Positions 23,637-35,188 of a stretch of DNA of 64,000 nt are shown one piece after another. Positions within the stretch are counted from its first letter, which is position 1. The number at the start of each line of letters is the position of its first letter. Under the pieces are notes generated by a model. That model searched no databases. It was not told the DNA's origin and saw only the letters and a list, made by a program, of their open reading frames with translations. The position numbers and the translations under genes were made by a program. The DNA comes from Hippophae tibetana (lineage: Eukaryota; Streptophyta; Magnoliopsida; Rosales; Elaeagnaceae), in NCBI GenBank assembly GCA_037013495.1, contig CM072808.1:13679319-13743318 (forward strand), given 5' to 3'.

Positions 23637-25139
23637 TTATTTTTATCAAGTGACTAACAAATCTTAATTTAATGACCGAGTAACTTATATGTATTTTGTG
23701 AAAATTAAAAAACAAAAATGTCTAATTGACATAAATAAAGTGACTTTTAAAAGAAAAATTATCATTTATTTAAATTTTTTATTTTATTATCAATTAATTA
23801 ATACACTACTAATAATTAAAATATTAACATTTATTTATATTAAGTAACATACAATTTTTTTATGCAAGTAACATAATTTTTTATGATTAATTATCGTAAT
23901 TAGCATAATTTTTAAAGCACCCATTCAAATTTAATCTATTTTAATTAATACATATAAGGTTATTAAATATTAAAAAAAAACTTTCAAATAAAAAATATTC
24001 AAATTCTTTTTATTTAACACGTTATAATAATCCAAATCAATCATTATATATATGAATTGATTTAGATTCTACATAATCTATTTAATAATATTTTTCGTAA
24101 ACATGTAAATTATTTTAATAAAATATTTTGCAAACTACCTACAAATCTACATATAAATTCAAAATAATAATATGCCATGCTTGTCCAAATAGAATTATCA
24201 ATGAGCTTACAAATATTTTTGACAGAAAAATGAAAATAAAAAATTATTTATTGAAATAATTTCATTGGCAGATAAATGGAAATAATTAAAAATAATATAC
24301 ATATTTAATTATAATATGTATAATAGAGTATAAGTTTTGATTAAATATAATAAAATTATTAAAAAAAAATATAAAATCTATAAATAAATATAAAAATAAT
24401 ATATTTTAATATATATAGATTAAATCTATTCATATATATTTAAAATTATTAACATATTATTGGATCCAATTTTTTCAATTTTTTTCAAATTTCATCCAAA
24501 TTTATCGACTATCGATATAAACCATCAACAATTTTTCGAATTCTAAAGGATTTTAGAGATTGAATGGATGAATAAATATTCTGTAAAATCCTAATTCTAA
24601 CTTATATTTACATCCAACTGTATATAACGGTACTTTAAAAAAAATCTTTATAAAAATAATTTATTTTTTCTTGAAAGTGATAATTAGAAAATAAAAAATC
24701 AATTTAATCAAATGTTTTTAGTTTGAACTAAAATATATATTAAAATTTATAAAAATTAAACATTTTTTTAAAAAATTTAAAAAATTATAAAATTTTATTA
24801 AAATGCAACTAAATATTTACTAATCCCTAAAAATCTTGATTGAATATATATATATATATTAAATTCTATAAAAAATATTAAAACTTTAATTCAAATATAG
24901 TTAATTATATTTAGTGTAATTTAAAAAAAAAGGTATTAATGTGATTTTTTTATTAAATAAAAAAATAAATATTATAAGATGGGACTGAAATTTTAAATGT
25001 TTATGATGATAAAATTAAAAGTAATACTATTATATAAACCAAAAATAACGCCAAAACACTGCGTGTGATAAAAATATGATTACACAAAACAAAACCCTTG
25101 CTTTACGTGTGTACTATATTCACTCAGCACTGTGAGTAG

Positions 25140-25147
25140 TATATATA
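25140..25147 (+). promoter_or_regulatory. TATA box of eIF5A
   Basis: TATATATA followed by CACTG, about 110 bp upstream of the ATG at 25,249; the 5' UTR would be roughly 75 nt and is rich in A/G just before the start codon. Inferred from position. Confidence 0.5.
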
Positions 25148-25248
25148 CACTGAATTTTACCCTAATCCACCCCTCCTTTCTGATTCAGATTAAGTACCCG
25201 AAAAGCCGAAAGAGAGAAAAGGGAAAGGTAGTCGTAGAAAAGGAAGAC

Positions 25249-28200
25249 ATGTCTGACGAAGAACACCACTTCGAGTCCAAGGCCGACGCCGGAGCCTCAA
25301 AGACCTATCCCCAGCAAGCTGGTACTATTCGTAAGAGCGGTCACATCGTTATCAAGGGCCGTCCTTGCAAGGTGTTCTCTCTCTTTCATCCAAATTCAAT
25401 ACTTTACTATAATCTTTTGCTGTGTATGATTTTGATTTTAATTTCTGCCGATTAAATTGTTTTGTTGTGATTTTCTGCGAGTTGATCTGTTCATTGGTTT
25501 GATGCTGTTGAGATTCACTGCTTGTGACTTTCTCACAGTGATTTAATAGATTATCTTTTCTGTTTGAAGTAGAATAATGATAACTATGACAGGCTTAACA
25601 CTTAATTAGCAATCGATCTAGCAGGACTGTTAATTGTCTCTCCTTATGGATCTTATCTTTTCAAATAATTTAAGATTCGGTCTTATTCGTTTTATGATAG
25701 GCCTTACAGGTTTGGTTATGGCAGAAGTTTGATTTTTTTATTAGGATTTATTTACATGGACATAGCTAGCCCTTCGATTTTTATGGATTTGAGTATTTAT
25801 AGTAAATAGTCTGTTGTTTTCCAGATTACTCGAATTTTTCTGACAAACCCATTAAATGAACACATATAATGACTTGGCTGTTGGCATGGTTTAATCTTCA
25901 GTATATAAGATAAAAAATGCTGATATTCAAGGTGATTACTTGAGGAATACATTTTGACATGTTTGAACTAAGCGGAACCTATATTAGTTGGAGGCTATTC
26001 AAGTCGTTATTGATTTAGCACAAAGATGAAGTTAACCGCAATTGCTGTGATTACTTGAGGAATATATTTTGACATTTTTTTAACTACGTGGAACCTATAT
26101 TCTTTGAATACAATTGAAATCATAATTGGTAAAGCATAAAGATGAAGTAAACCGCCTCTATAGAGGTGAATTGCTGTAATCACTTTTGACCAGAGCTATT
26201 TTCTGACTTTCCGCAATGTGAGAGAGCCTTGTTGTTAACTGTTGGATAGGTTTCTGTTTTCTTATTTCACTTTAGAGTTTTGTTGTGTATTTTTCTTACA
26301 GTAGTTGTTTTTGTCTCCTTTCCCTTTGTTAATTGTTGCAACAGGTTGTTGAAGTTTCAACCTCCAAAACTGGCAAGCATGGACATGCTAAGTGTCATTT
26401 TGTTGCCATTGATATTTTCACCGCCAAGAAACTTGAAGATATTGTTCCATCATCCCACAACTGTGATGTGAGGATCGTTAATCTGAATATCTGATAACAA
26501 AGCCATAATTTGCTTGAAACTTTTTTTTATAAATTTTTAATGCAGACCTGCTGATGATTTATTTTCTGTACTTTTTTTATTCTAATTTTTGGGTTTCTGT
26601 AGGTCCCACATGTCAACCGTACTGATTATCAGCTGATTGACATCTCTGAAGATGGATTTGTGAGTATCTTCCTTCTGGAAATTTTAATTCCAATCTCAAG
26701 CAGTTGTCATAAGGTTTCAAAATCCTGCTAAATTTCAGCATTTGTAGAAAACTAAAATAGAATGTTGACTTTGCAGTGTTTTCTTTATTGTCTATTACTT
26801 TTACAGTTTTGCTATCTCTTGACTTTTGGATGCGTTTGCTCCTTTTCTTCTCAACTTCAGCTGATGATATATATCAAATTGCTAATGTTACTCCCTTTCT
26901 TATTTCATTATAAAACGTTTTACTGTTTCTACTCAGATTTTGGAACTCATACTCATTCTTTTTGAAGCAAAATCGGAGCTGCTTTTCCTTGACCAATTCT
27001 GATTATTTTACAGCTTAGTCTTTTGACTGAAAATGGAAACACCAAGGATGATTTAAGGCTCCCCACTGATGATAATCTACTAACCCAGGTGAGGCACTCT
27101 AGTATTATATTTTCAACTTATTTTCAGTGTGCTTACTTGAAAACCACCTTAAGTGGGAATAAAAACAAAGGAAAAAAGAATAAAGGGAAAGGAGACTAAG
27201 GTTGAGATACAAATCAAAGCTCTTGCAACTGTCATTTGCAGTTGATCATTTAGTAGTCACTTGTTAGTTGAATCTGTTTATTCTTTTGCAACCCTATGAG
27301 ACCCTTGTTCCCCAAAAGGAGAAAGAGACCCATTTCTACTTTTTATCAGTGGCTTGGCAATGAATATATTTTTTCTCCCCCCTTCTTCCCTCTCGGAGGG
27401 TCAATATCTTATTTTAGAAGGATAATATTCAGTTTCGAGTCTTCCTGTTGAATCTCAAGACAGATTTAGGCAAAAAGATACATTTGAATTGCTGGAAGTA
27501 ATGGCTTTATAGAGCCGGTTACAAGGAAATCAAAACAGCTTCACGTTCACTACTCCTAAGAACGTGTAAGTGGGTCTAGGATTGATTCAAACAAAAAAAC
27601 TAATTCTCCTACAAATTAGCGTATTATTAACAAAGACAATAACTAATTAATCAGATGCGGGAATAACTACTAACAAGTTTAATGCTTTGACATCCTCCCT
27701 TACTCTGAACTGTTTGTATGTTCAGTTTACATCGGATATCACACATGTCAAGTTTATTTCTCAGTTTCAAAAAGGCCTCCTGTTTGAGAGGTTTAGTCAT
27801 GATATCAGACACATGCTCTTGTGTATTACAATGCATCAATTATACTATTGCATCTCTTGTAAGCTCTCGTAAAAAATGAAACCTCACGTCGATATGTTTA
27901 TTTCGGTCATGTCAAATTGGATTCTTTGAAAGTTTAATAGCAGAGCTATTGTCGTAATAAATAACAGTACTCATAGCTTAAGCATGACCAAGCTTTTCAA
28001 GAATTCTTCTTAGCCAAACCACTTGACATGTGCACGAGGTTGTTGCTATGAACTCTACCTCTGTCGTAGATAAGGTCACTACTGGTTGTTTTCTTGAGGA
28101 CTGAAACAACCCTTGTTCCTAACATAAGCACATACCCAGAGGTACTTTTCTGATCGTCAACATCCCCCGCATAGTCACAATCTACAAATGCGATTAAACT

Positions 28201-31200
28201 CTCTTTACCACCTTTCCTGTAACCAATTCCAATCTCTATAGTGCCCTTTAAGTACCTTAGTATCCTCTTGGCAACTTGCAAGTGCATCTCGGTTGGTTTC
28301 TCCATGTATCTACTACATCAATCCAATTGCATACATGGTATCAGGTCTCGTGGTTGTCAAGTACAACAAGCTCCCAACCAATTGCTTGTACTCTGTAGCA
28401 TCCATGCTCACGACATAACTTCCACCTTTTGACGATTGGACTATTCATAGGATTACTCCTTTCCATGCCAAACCTTTCAAGCACCTCTTTAGCATACTTA
28501 CGTTGACATATGAAAATCCCATCCGAATTTTGTACTACCTCTATGCCCAAAAAATACTTCATTCTACCAAGATTAGACATATCAAACTCCTCCTTCATTG
28601 ATTATTTGAAATTTTTGAATGTATCTTCATCATTTATTGTAAAGATAAGATCATCCACATAGAGACTCACAATCAATAGCTTCCTTTTGTCACTTGGTTT
28701 TATAAATAGTGTGTGTTCATAGAAGCATTTTTTGAACCCTTCTTTGACAAAGTATGCCTCAATTCTGTTGTACTAGGCTCTAGGAGCTTGTTTGAGCCCG
28801 TACAATGCCTTCTTCAGCCTATAAATCTTGTGCTCTTCTCTTTGCTTTTCATAACCTTGAGGTTGATAAACGAACATTGCCTCATGCAATTCTCCATGCA
28901 AGAACACGCTTTTTACATCCAATTGAAAAACACACCAACATTTGTGTGTTGCAAGAGCTAAGATTGTTCTAATCGTATCCCATCTAGCCACTGGCGTCTT
29001 TGAGAGTACCCCTTTGCTACAAGTCGAGCCTTATACTTATCCACATCTCTCTTCTCATTAAGCTGTCATAAACACCCATTTTACTTGTATTCTTTTAGCT
29101 CTAGTTGGTAAGGTAGTTAACTCCCATGTCTCATTTTTTTAATAGCTCTCATCTCTAAGTCCATTGCCTTTCTCCATTTCAGATTCTTGTATGCTTCCTC
29201 AAATGTGATTGGATCTGCAACTTCAGTAAACATTACCAGGCTATGCTCCTCTTCATCAGTCAATTCCTCACCAATTACATAATCTTTCATCAATTTGGTT
29301 GCCTTCGACTCCTCCCTTGATGTGACCTCAGTGGTGTTTCCTCATATGACTCATTTGATGATGAGTTATCTATTTCTTTTATTTGCTCATCTTCTAGACC
29401 TTTTTTTCCCATTAGCATTAGTATCTTCCTTGTCACCTTCACACTCTAACACATCATGTTTCACCTCTTCGTTTCTACCCCAATTCGACTTCTCATCCTT
29501 AACACACTATCTCTACTAATAACTATCTTTTTTGAAATTGGATCATAAAGCCTATAGGCTTTGGATTCCTCAGTCACACGCAAGAGAACACATTTGAAAC
29601 TCTTATTATCAAGTTTCTTTCTTTGATTGTCAGGCACATGAACATGAGCCACACATTCGAAATTGGATCATAAAGCCTAGGCTTTGGATTCCTCAGTCAC
29701 ACGTAAGAGAACACATTTGAAACTCTTATTATCAAGTTTCTTTCTTTGATTGTCAGGCACATGAACATAAGCCACACATTCGAAATTGGATCATAAAGCC
29801 TAGGCTTTGGATTTCTCACTCGCATGCAAGAGAACACATTTGAAATTCTTATTATCAAGTTTGTTTCTTTTATTGTCAGGCAAATGAACATGAGCCACAC
29901 ATCCAAATATACGGAAATGATTAACATGATTTTATGCCACTAAGCCTCTTCAGGAGTGACATCTTTGATAGCTGAAGTGGGACTCTGATTCAGCACATAA
30001 ACTAACCAATTAATTGCTTATGGCCAAAGCTGCTTTGGTACTTCCTTTCCTGATAGCATGTTGTGCACCATGTTCATTATGGTACAATTCTTTCTCTCGA
30101 CAACCCCGTTTTGTTGCGGGGTATAAGTTGTGGTAAGTTGCCAGTTAACTCCATTCATGTTACAAAAACTATTGAACTTAAGTGAAGTGAATTCCCCATC
30201 TCTATTGGTTCTTAAGCAGCAAATTGCATCTCCAATCTCCTTTTCCACAAACAACTTGTACTTCTTAAACATAGCTAATGCTTCAGAACTTTTAGATAAA
30301 AAATATACTCGTGTCTTTCTACTGTAATCATCAATGGAGGTGATTATATACCTTTTGTCACTGTTTGACTTTGGTGAGATAGGTCCACAAATATCTGCAT
30401 GGACCATTCTTGGATGCCCTGCACAGACTTTTCTTTGGCATTGCTTCTCGGTGTTGCTTCCCAACCATACAGTTACCACACTTTTGATAAAGCCTTGAGC
30501 ATTGGCAAGTGTCTGACCATCTTCCTATAGATAAGTGTCCTCAGTCTCTTGAAGTTTAGATGTTCATAGCGACAGTGCCACAATTGGGTATTGTCTTTAG
30601 ATGTGGCTTGGAGATAGTTTGAGGTTGGAGGAATCATAGAAGCCAGCACAGTAAACATTCTGTTGGTTGACATCTGTATATGTATAATTAAGCCTCTTTT
30701 TGGATGGTAAATCTTACACATGTCATGTTGGATGAGAATGGCTAAATTCTTTTCTTGAAGCTGGCCAATGCTTAAGAGATTATTTCTTAACTCATGTATG
30801 AAATAAACCTTTGTGATTACTTGAATTACTCCATTGATATGAAGTTTGACATTTCCTTTTCCATAGCCATCATCCTTGAGTTGTCTCCAAGCTTCATCGA
30901 TTCTCTAAACTTTTCATCAAGATCAAAAAACCACTCCTTGGCCCTACACATGTGGTTGCTGCAACCTGAGTCCAGGAACCATACATTCTCCCTCTTTGAT
31001 TGATTTGTCTCCACAGATGTCATTAGAAGCATCTCTTCTTCCTCATCTAATTCTGCATAATGCGCACCTCTTTTTCCACTAGGGCATTCATATGGAAAAT
31101 GCCCTAGTTTTTTGGCAATTGTAATGTTGGACCAAAGCTTTGTTGAAAGATTGCCTACCCCTACCTTGACCTCTTCCTCTAAGGCCTCCACAAACTCTTC

Positions 31201-32265
31201 TCCCTGCAACTCTATGCTCATCTCGTTCTTCACTTTTCTCTGAGTTGATAATGTTCAAAGCATGCTTCTCCTCTTGTTGTACTTGCATCCTCTGCTCATG
31301 GCTAACGAGATGCTTTGAAGCTCACCTATTGTCATGATGGAGAGATCATTGGACTCTTCTATCGAAGAAATGACATAATTGAATTTGAGGGTCATAGAAC
31401 TCAGAATTTGATCAATGATCACAATCTGCTTCCTCTTTCTCCATGTGCCTTCATCTTATTGGCAATGGTCAATGTCCTTGCAAAATACTCATCCACCTTT
31501 CATCTTGGTAGAGCCTTGATATTTCATTTTCATCGAATCCCAAATAGTCTTCGAAGTCTCCTTGTTGAGTATGGTTTCAATAATAGCCCTATCGATAGCT
31601 TGGAATAAATAGTTCTTGAACTTCAAATCTTTCAATTTCTGGTCTTCGTGGCTCTTTCGTTGCGCCTCTGTTGGCTCGATCCCTTCTGTTGCTGGAGAAA
31701 TTCCATTCTCTATCAAACCCCAGTATTCCTTTGATCTGAGGAAATTTTTCATAAGCATGGACCAATGGTCATAATGACCATCAAATCGTAGAATGGCTGG
31801 CTGGACATAGCTGTTGTTCTCTGTTGCCAGATTCATTTACTCTTCTCTCCTTTTCTACAACCTGAAGGAATTGGAATTTTTTTAGAACACTCAATCACTC
31901 TTCTATGACCTTGCTCTGATATGTTGAATCTCAAGATATTTAGGCAAAAGATAAATGGCTTTATAGAGCCTGTTACAAGGAAATCAAAACAGCTTCACGT
32001 TCACTCCTAAGAACGTGTAAGTGGGTCTAGGACCGATTCAAACTAAAAAACTGATTCCCCTACAAATTAGGGTATTATTAACAAAAACCATAATTAACTA
32101 ATCAGATGTGGGCCTCCGACCTATGTTTAACTCGTTTATCTTAATGCTTCATTTTTATAGATCAAAGATGGGTTTGCAGAAGGTAAGGACCTTGTTGTGT
32201 CAGTTATGTCTGCTATGGGAGAAGAGCAGATTTGTGCCCTGAAGGACATTGGCCCGAAGAACTAG
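25249..32265 (+). CDS. eIF5A: Eukaryotic translation initiation factor 5A (five exons)
   Basis: Exons: 25,249-25,371; 26,345-26,467; 26,603-26,659; 27,014-27,088; 32,161-32,265. All introns are GT-AG, every junction is phase 0, and the product is 160 aa, the usual plant length. eIF5A binds the ribosome E site and helps elongation through proline-rich stretches and termination. The hypusine loop [11 protein letters not shown] lies at residues 47-57; Lys52 is the residue converted by deoxyhypusine synthase and hydroxylase (by alignment with human Lys50). An SH3-like domain spans about residues 20-86 and an OB fold about 87-160. The start is supported by the conserved [15 protein letters not shown]. 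The end is DIGPKN. Intron 1 holds a 115-bp diverged tandem duplication. Intron 4 is 5.1 kb because a copia element sits in it antisense. The reading frame is intact, so the gene is probably functional if intron 4 is spliced. Phe-Leu-Ser-Leu-Leu replaces the usual Phe-Val-Ser-Leu-Leu at the exon 3/4 junction. Confidence 0.95.
25932..26166 (+). repeat. Diverged ~115-bp tandem duplication in eIF5A intron 1
   Basis: Both copies begin GTGATTACTTGAGGAATA (25,932 and 26,047) and share GGAACCTATATT and AAAGATGAAGT-AACCGC. They differ by many substitutions, so this is an old duplication within the intron. Confidence 0.75.
27446..27692 (-). repeat. 3' LTR of the intron 4 copia
   Basis: Starts TGTTGAATCTCAAGA on the plus strand and ends CTTTGACA directly beside the purine tract. 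It aligns with 31,922-32,151 through GGCTTTATAGAGCC, GCTTCACGTTCAC and CTAAGAACGTGTAAG. Confidence 0.75.
29535..29907 (-). repeat. Three tandem copies of a ~125-bp module in the copia coding region
   Basis: Units at about 29,535-29,655, 29,656-29,783 and 29,784-29,907 each contain ATTGGATCATAAAGCC, AGAGAACACATTTGAAA and CAGGCACATGAACAT. They encode the block around RLYDPIS and [11 protein letters not shown] at the integrase C-terminal side. Ordinary copia elements have this block once. Confidence 0.85.
31922..32151 (-). repeat. 5' LTR of the intron 4 copia, adjoining the exon 5 acceptor
   Basis: Starts TGTTGAATCTCAAGA just after the primer site. The outer end, TTAATGCTTCA at 32,151, is set by its likeness to TTAATGCTTTGACA of the other LTR. 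Only TTTTTATAG then separates it from exon 5. The sequence CTAAT at 32,098-32,102, about 60 nt before the acceptor, and TTAAT nearer to it are branch-point candidates inside the LTR. Confidence 0.65.
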
Positions 32266-32550
32266 TTTACACTTAATTCTCGTTATTTATTTTCTCTGCT
32301 TCTTGATTAGTGTTTCAAACAGTGGACTTCGGTAGTGTTGTAAGTCATGTAGTTCGAATGCATGAGTGTGGTTGGGTTTTCTAGCATAATACAGTATCTA
32401 TCTAGTGTTATTTGTTTCTCAAGTTCTTGGGGATGTTTAAACCCAGTTAATGAAAGGCAAGCTTTCGGATCAAGGCCGTTTTGAGTCCTTTTGGATTCAA
32501 TTAATCATTTATGTTGCTGGTATTCAAACAATTCATGATCTAATTTTTCT
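32266..32550 (+). other. eIF5A 3' UTR (inferred)
   Basis: Sequence after the stop is less AT-rich than the intergenic DNA and has AATACA near 32,390 and AATGAAA near 32,450 as possible near-upstream polyadenylation elements. The end of the transcript cannot be fixed from sequence. Confidence 0.35.
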
Positions 32551-35188
32551 TTTCCCTTCCCATTCTCGAAACTTATATGAGTAACGTAAGAGAAAAAGTG
32601 AAGTAGAATGCCGAGTAATTAGGACTGAAATAGTGTGGCTGGGTGCAAAGCAGTAAGAAGTGTTTTCCATAGACATTGAAGTTTAGGAGTATTTTTGTTT
32701 GTCATTTTCAAATGTATAAAAAGTACCCTTTGTTGCTAAAAACTACGTATACTAGGCATCAAAATGGTTGTGTAATTTCATCTCTTTTGCCTAGCATTTT
32801 ATTATTGCCTCTAAAACTTGTTCATTTGCAAAACGCGTATAATTGTCGGTGATTTTATTTAATTGTTTCAAACATAATTTGTTTTAAAAAAAGTGCTTTC
32901 AAAAGAAGCATATATAGTGTTTGTTTGGTCTGTTTATCTTTTTGGTTGAAAGTGTTTTTAAATGGATCAAAGTACTTTTAAAGATGTTTAGCAATATGTA
33001 TGAAAAGTAGTTTGTGCTATTAAGAGAAGATTAGTAATACTTGCTCTTAAGAGTAATTATTTTGAAATCATGCTCCATTTTTAAAATAGTTATTAAAATG
33101 CCTTTCATAACCACTTTTAGTATTTTCATTTCTTACTGTTTATTTTTTTTTTCTTTTCAAATCACTCTTGAAACAAATGTAAGATAAAACACATCCAACG
33201 GATCAATTGAGTCTTGTAAGTGTTTTGACAAATTTTTCTTTCTGTCTTTATGGCTAGCATATGACTTAATAAGGGTACCTATAATCTTTTATTAAGCTTC
33301 TTTTTGACATGTTTATGTTAAACTTCAGTTTTTTTTATTCTAATCCAAAGTTGTCTAAAAGATCACGCGTTTTATTCCCTAGCTTACATTCTTTTAAATT
33401 TATATCCCAAAGGAAAGTACCATAGGCCAAATTGGTAGTCATGTACAATTATTTACTTTTGGCTTGCTATGAAACAACCCGCCTTTCTGGCTGCAATATA
33501 AAATAGTAGAATCTGACGTTACGTTTGGAAATAAAGAGGAGAAAGGAACCAAGATTTTGCTTCCTGTGCTTGTTCTTCTCGGTGGATTCCACGTTCTCTA
33601 TTAACTTTCTCATCAATCCAAAGTAAGTCAATTACCTATTCTTCAGGACCAAAACAAACCCTTGAATCGTTAATTATAATAAAATAAAATAAAAGGACGA
33701 GAATCTTTTAGTGGGAAGTTTGAACACGAGTACACGACCGTATGGTCAATTACCTACGCTAACCACTAACACAGTAACCAAAGGTGGATATAAAATAAAT
33801 TTTTAAGATTTTTTTTTAAATGTCAATCATTTTTATACCGTTACTCAACAAACGTTTATAGTTTAACTGATACGTGAATAGTATAATTATTTTAACGTGT
33901 CCTCAATCTAATATCCTATATGTAAGTGGTTGTGCACATCTTTTCTACGGATAGATAGAGGTGTGCTTGAACTAAAACTTGAAACAATCAAATCTAGAAG
34001 TTTTTTGAAAAATCAAAATAGCATTAAATCAAACGTGTAAAATCAATTGAAACTTAACTAAAAAATGGGTTTGGATAGATCGTTTTTGACCTTTTTATTT
34101 TTTTTATTTAAATTGTTTAAATTTTTACTCCTTGAAAATAAATTTAATTTCACAAAATTTAGTCTTTACCATTCTATAACACATGATATGATATTATATA
34201 TATATATATATATATATATTTAAATTATAAAGTTTTAAAATTTCAAAGTATAGTAAACGGTGAAACTCACGTATAGTAATTTAAATATATTCATCTATAC
34301 CATACATGTAACTGCCAGAAAAATAATTATAATTGCAAATGATTAAGATAATGTTTTAAGACTTAAAATTTTTTAATGAAAAAATGATGAATAATGAAAA
34401 AAATAAAAAATGGGAAAATAATTAAATATAAAAACTTAATATAATATACATATAGGTTAATTTGATTTTGATATTTTCGAAGTTTGAAAACAAATTAATC
34501 CATACTTAATCTCACTTTCACAAAATTTAAAAGAAAATCAAATCAATAATCTTTTAAAACAAGTAAATTGGGTTGGTTAGTGTAATTTTTGGACACTAAT
34601 TAATAGCAATACTTATTTTTGTGAAAATTTATTATCTTATTTTCATTACAAAATTCAATGATGCAATTTTCTTTTTTATTCTTCCATCTTTCTCTTTTGT
34701 ATAGAAATATATCGTTTAGTTTTTAATTAAGAAATGTAGTATTTTAATTTAATATATTATATTTCAATTGGGTGAATCTTACTTGTATTTCGGTTGTATT
34801 CAATTTGAAAGTGATTTGAGAATAAATATATTATTTGTGCTTCGGTGCACATAATGTACTCTAAGACATGAAGTACTTTTGAAGAAAAAAATCTGTTTAA
34901 TTTAGAAGTACTTTTATATACCCATAATCTCATAAACGTAACAATTTGAAACTTAAAAAAAAATCAAAATAAAAATACATCAATAATATCTAAATAAAAT
35001 AAAAATTAAAAATACATTAAATTATATCAAAATTATCTTAATAACCGTAACTACAAATTTATACTTTAAGAAATACTTGTTTCCAGCATTCTTCTTTATT
35101 ATTTTCTAATCTCCACCAAAGCTTGATTCTTCTAATGGAAAGAAATTACCACGTCATATCTAAATATGATATTTGGTGGTTTAAATTC
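32550..35188. other. Intergenic DNA between eIF5A and the chromovirus-like element
   Basis: No gene or complete element recognised. It contains an (AT)n run at about 34,195-34,220 and an exon-like GC-richer patch at about 33,535-33,625 ending in AAAGTAAGT, which resembles a 5' UTR exon with a donor site but has no recognisable coding sequence. Confidence 0.4.

Larger units (their letters stand above)
21034..25100. other. AT-rich intergenic DNA upstream of eIF5A
   Basis: I see no gene or clear element. It contains the tandem duplications at 21,247-21,298 and 23,515-23,636. An AT-rich block at about 24,350-24,470 resembles, in inverse orientation, one near 44,640-44,740, so some of it is probably old dispersed repeat. 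Confidence 0.5.
27446..32151 (-). mobile_element. Ty1/copia retrotransposon inside eIF5A intron 4, antisense
   Basis: LTRs lie at 27,446-27,692 (3') and 31,922-32,151 (5'), with a tRNA-Met primer site (TATCAGAGCAAGG in minus sense) at about 31,905-31,921. A purine-rich tract sits at about 27,693-27,705. Reading leftward: gag (31,240-31,836) with a zinc knuckle near 31,090; protease ([13 protein letters not shown], about 30,960-31,000); GAG-pre-integrase (WHCRYEHLN, about 30,600); integrase (30,018-30,479, [12 protein letters not shown]); RT (28,341-28,991, [12 protein letters not shown] and YGLKQAPRA); RNase H (27,651-28,305). All major parts are present in order at 4.7 kb, but it is broken with several breaks. 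A module at the integrase C-terminal end is present three times. LTRs differ by several indels, so it is not recent. No clean target duplication was found. Confidence 0.9.

Noticed and set aside
25132-25455. 107-aa frame starting at 25,132 upstream of eIF5A
   Set aside because: It runs in frame into exon 1 but begins before the likely TATA box and continues into intron 1. The conserved protein begins MSDEEHH at 25,249 and splices at 25,371.
27441-32156. CTTCC before the copia 3' LTR as one half of a target duplication
   Set aside because: After the other LTR end the sequence is TTTTT, with CTTCA just inside it; I could not fit a convincing 5-bp duplication, so none is claimed.
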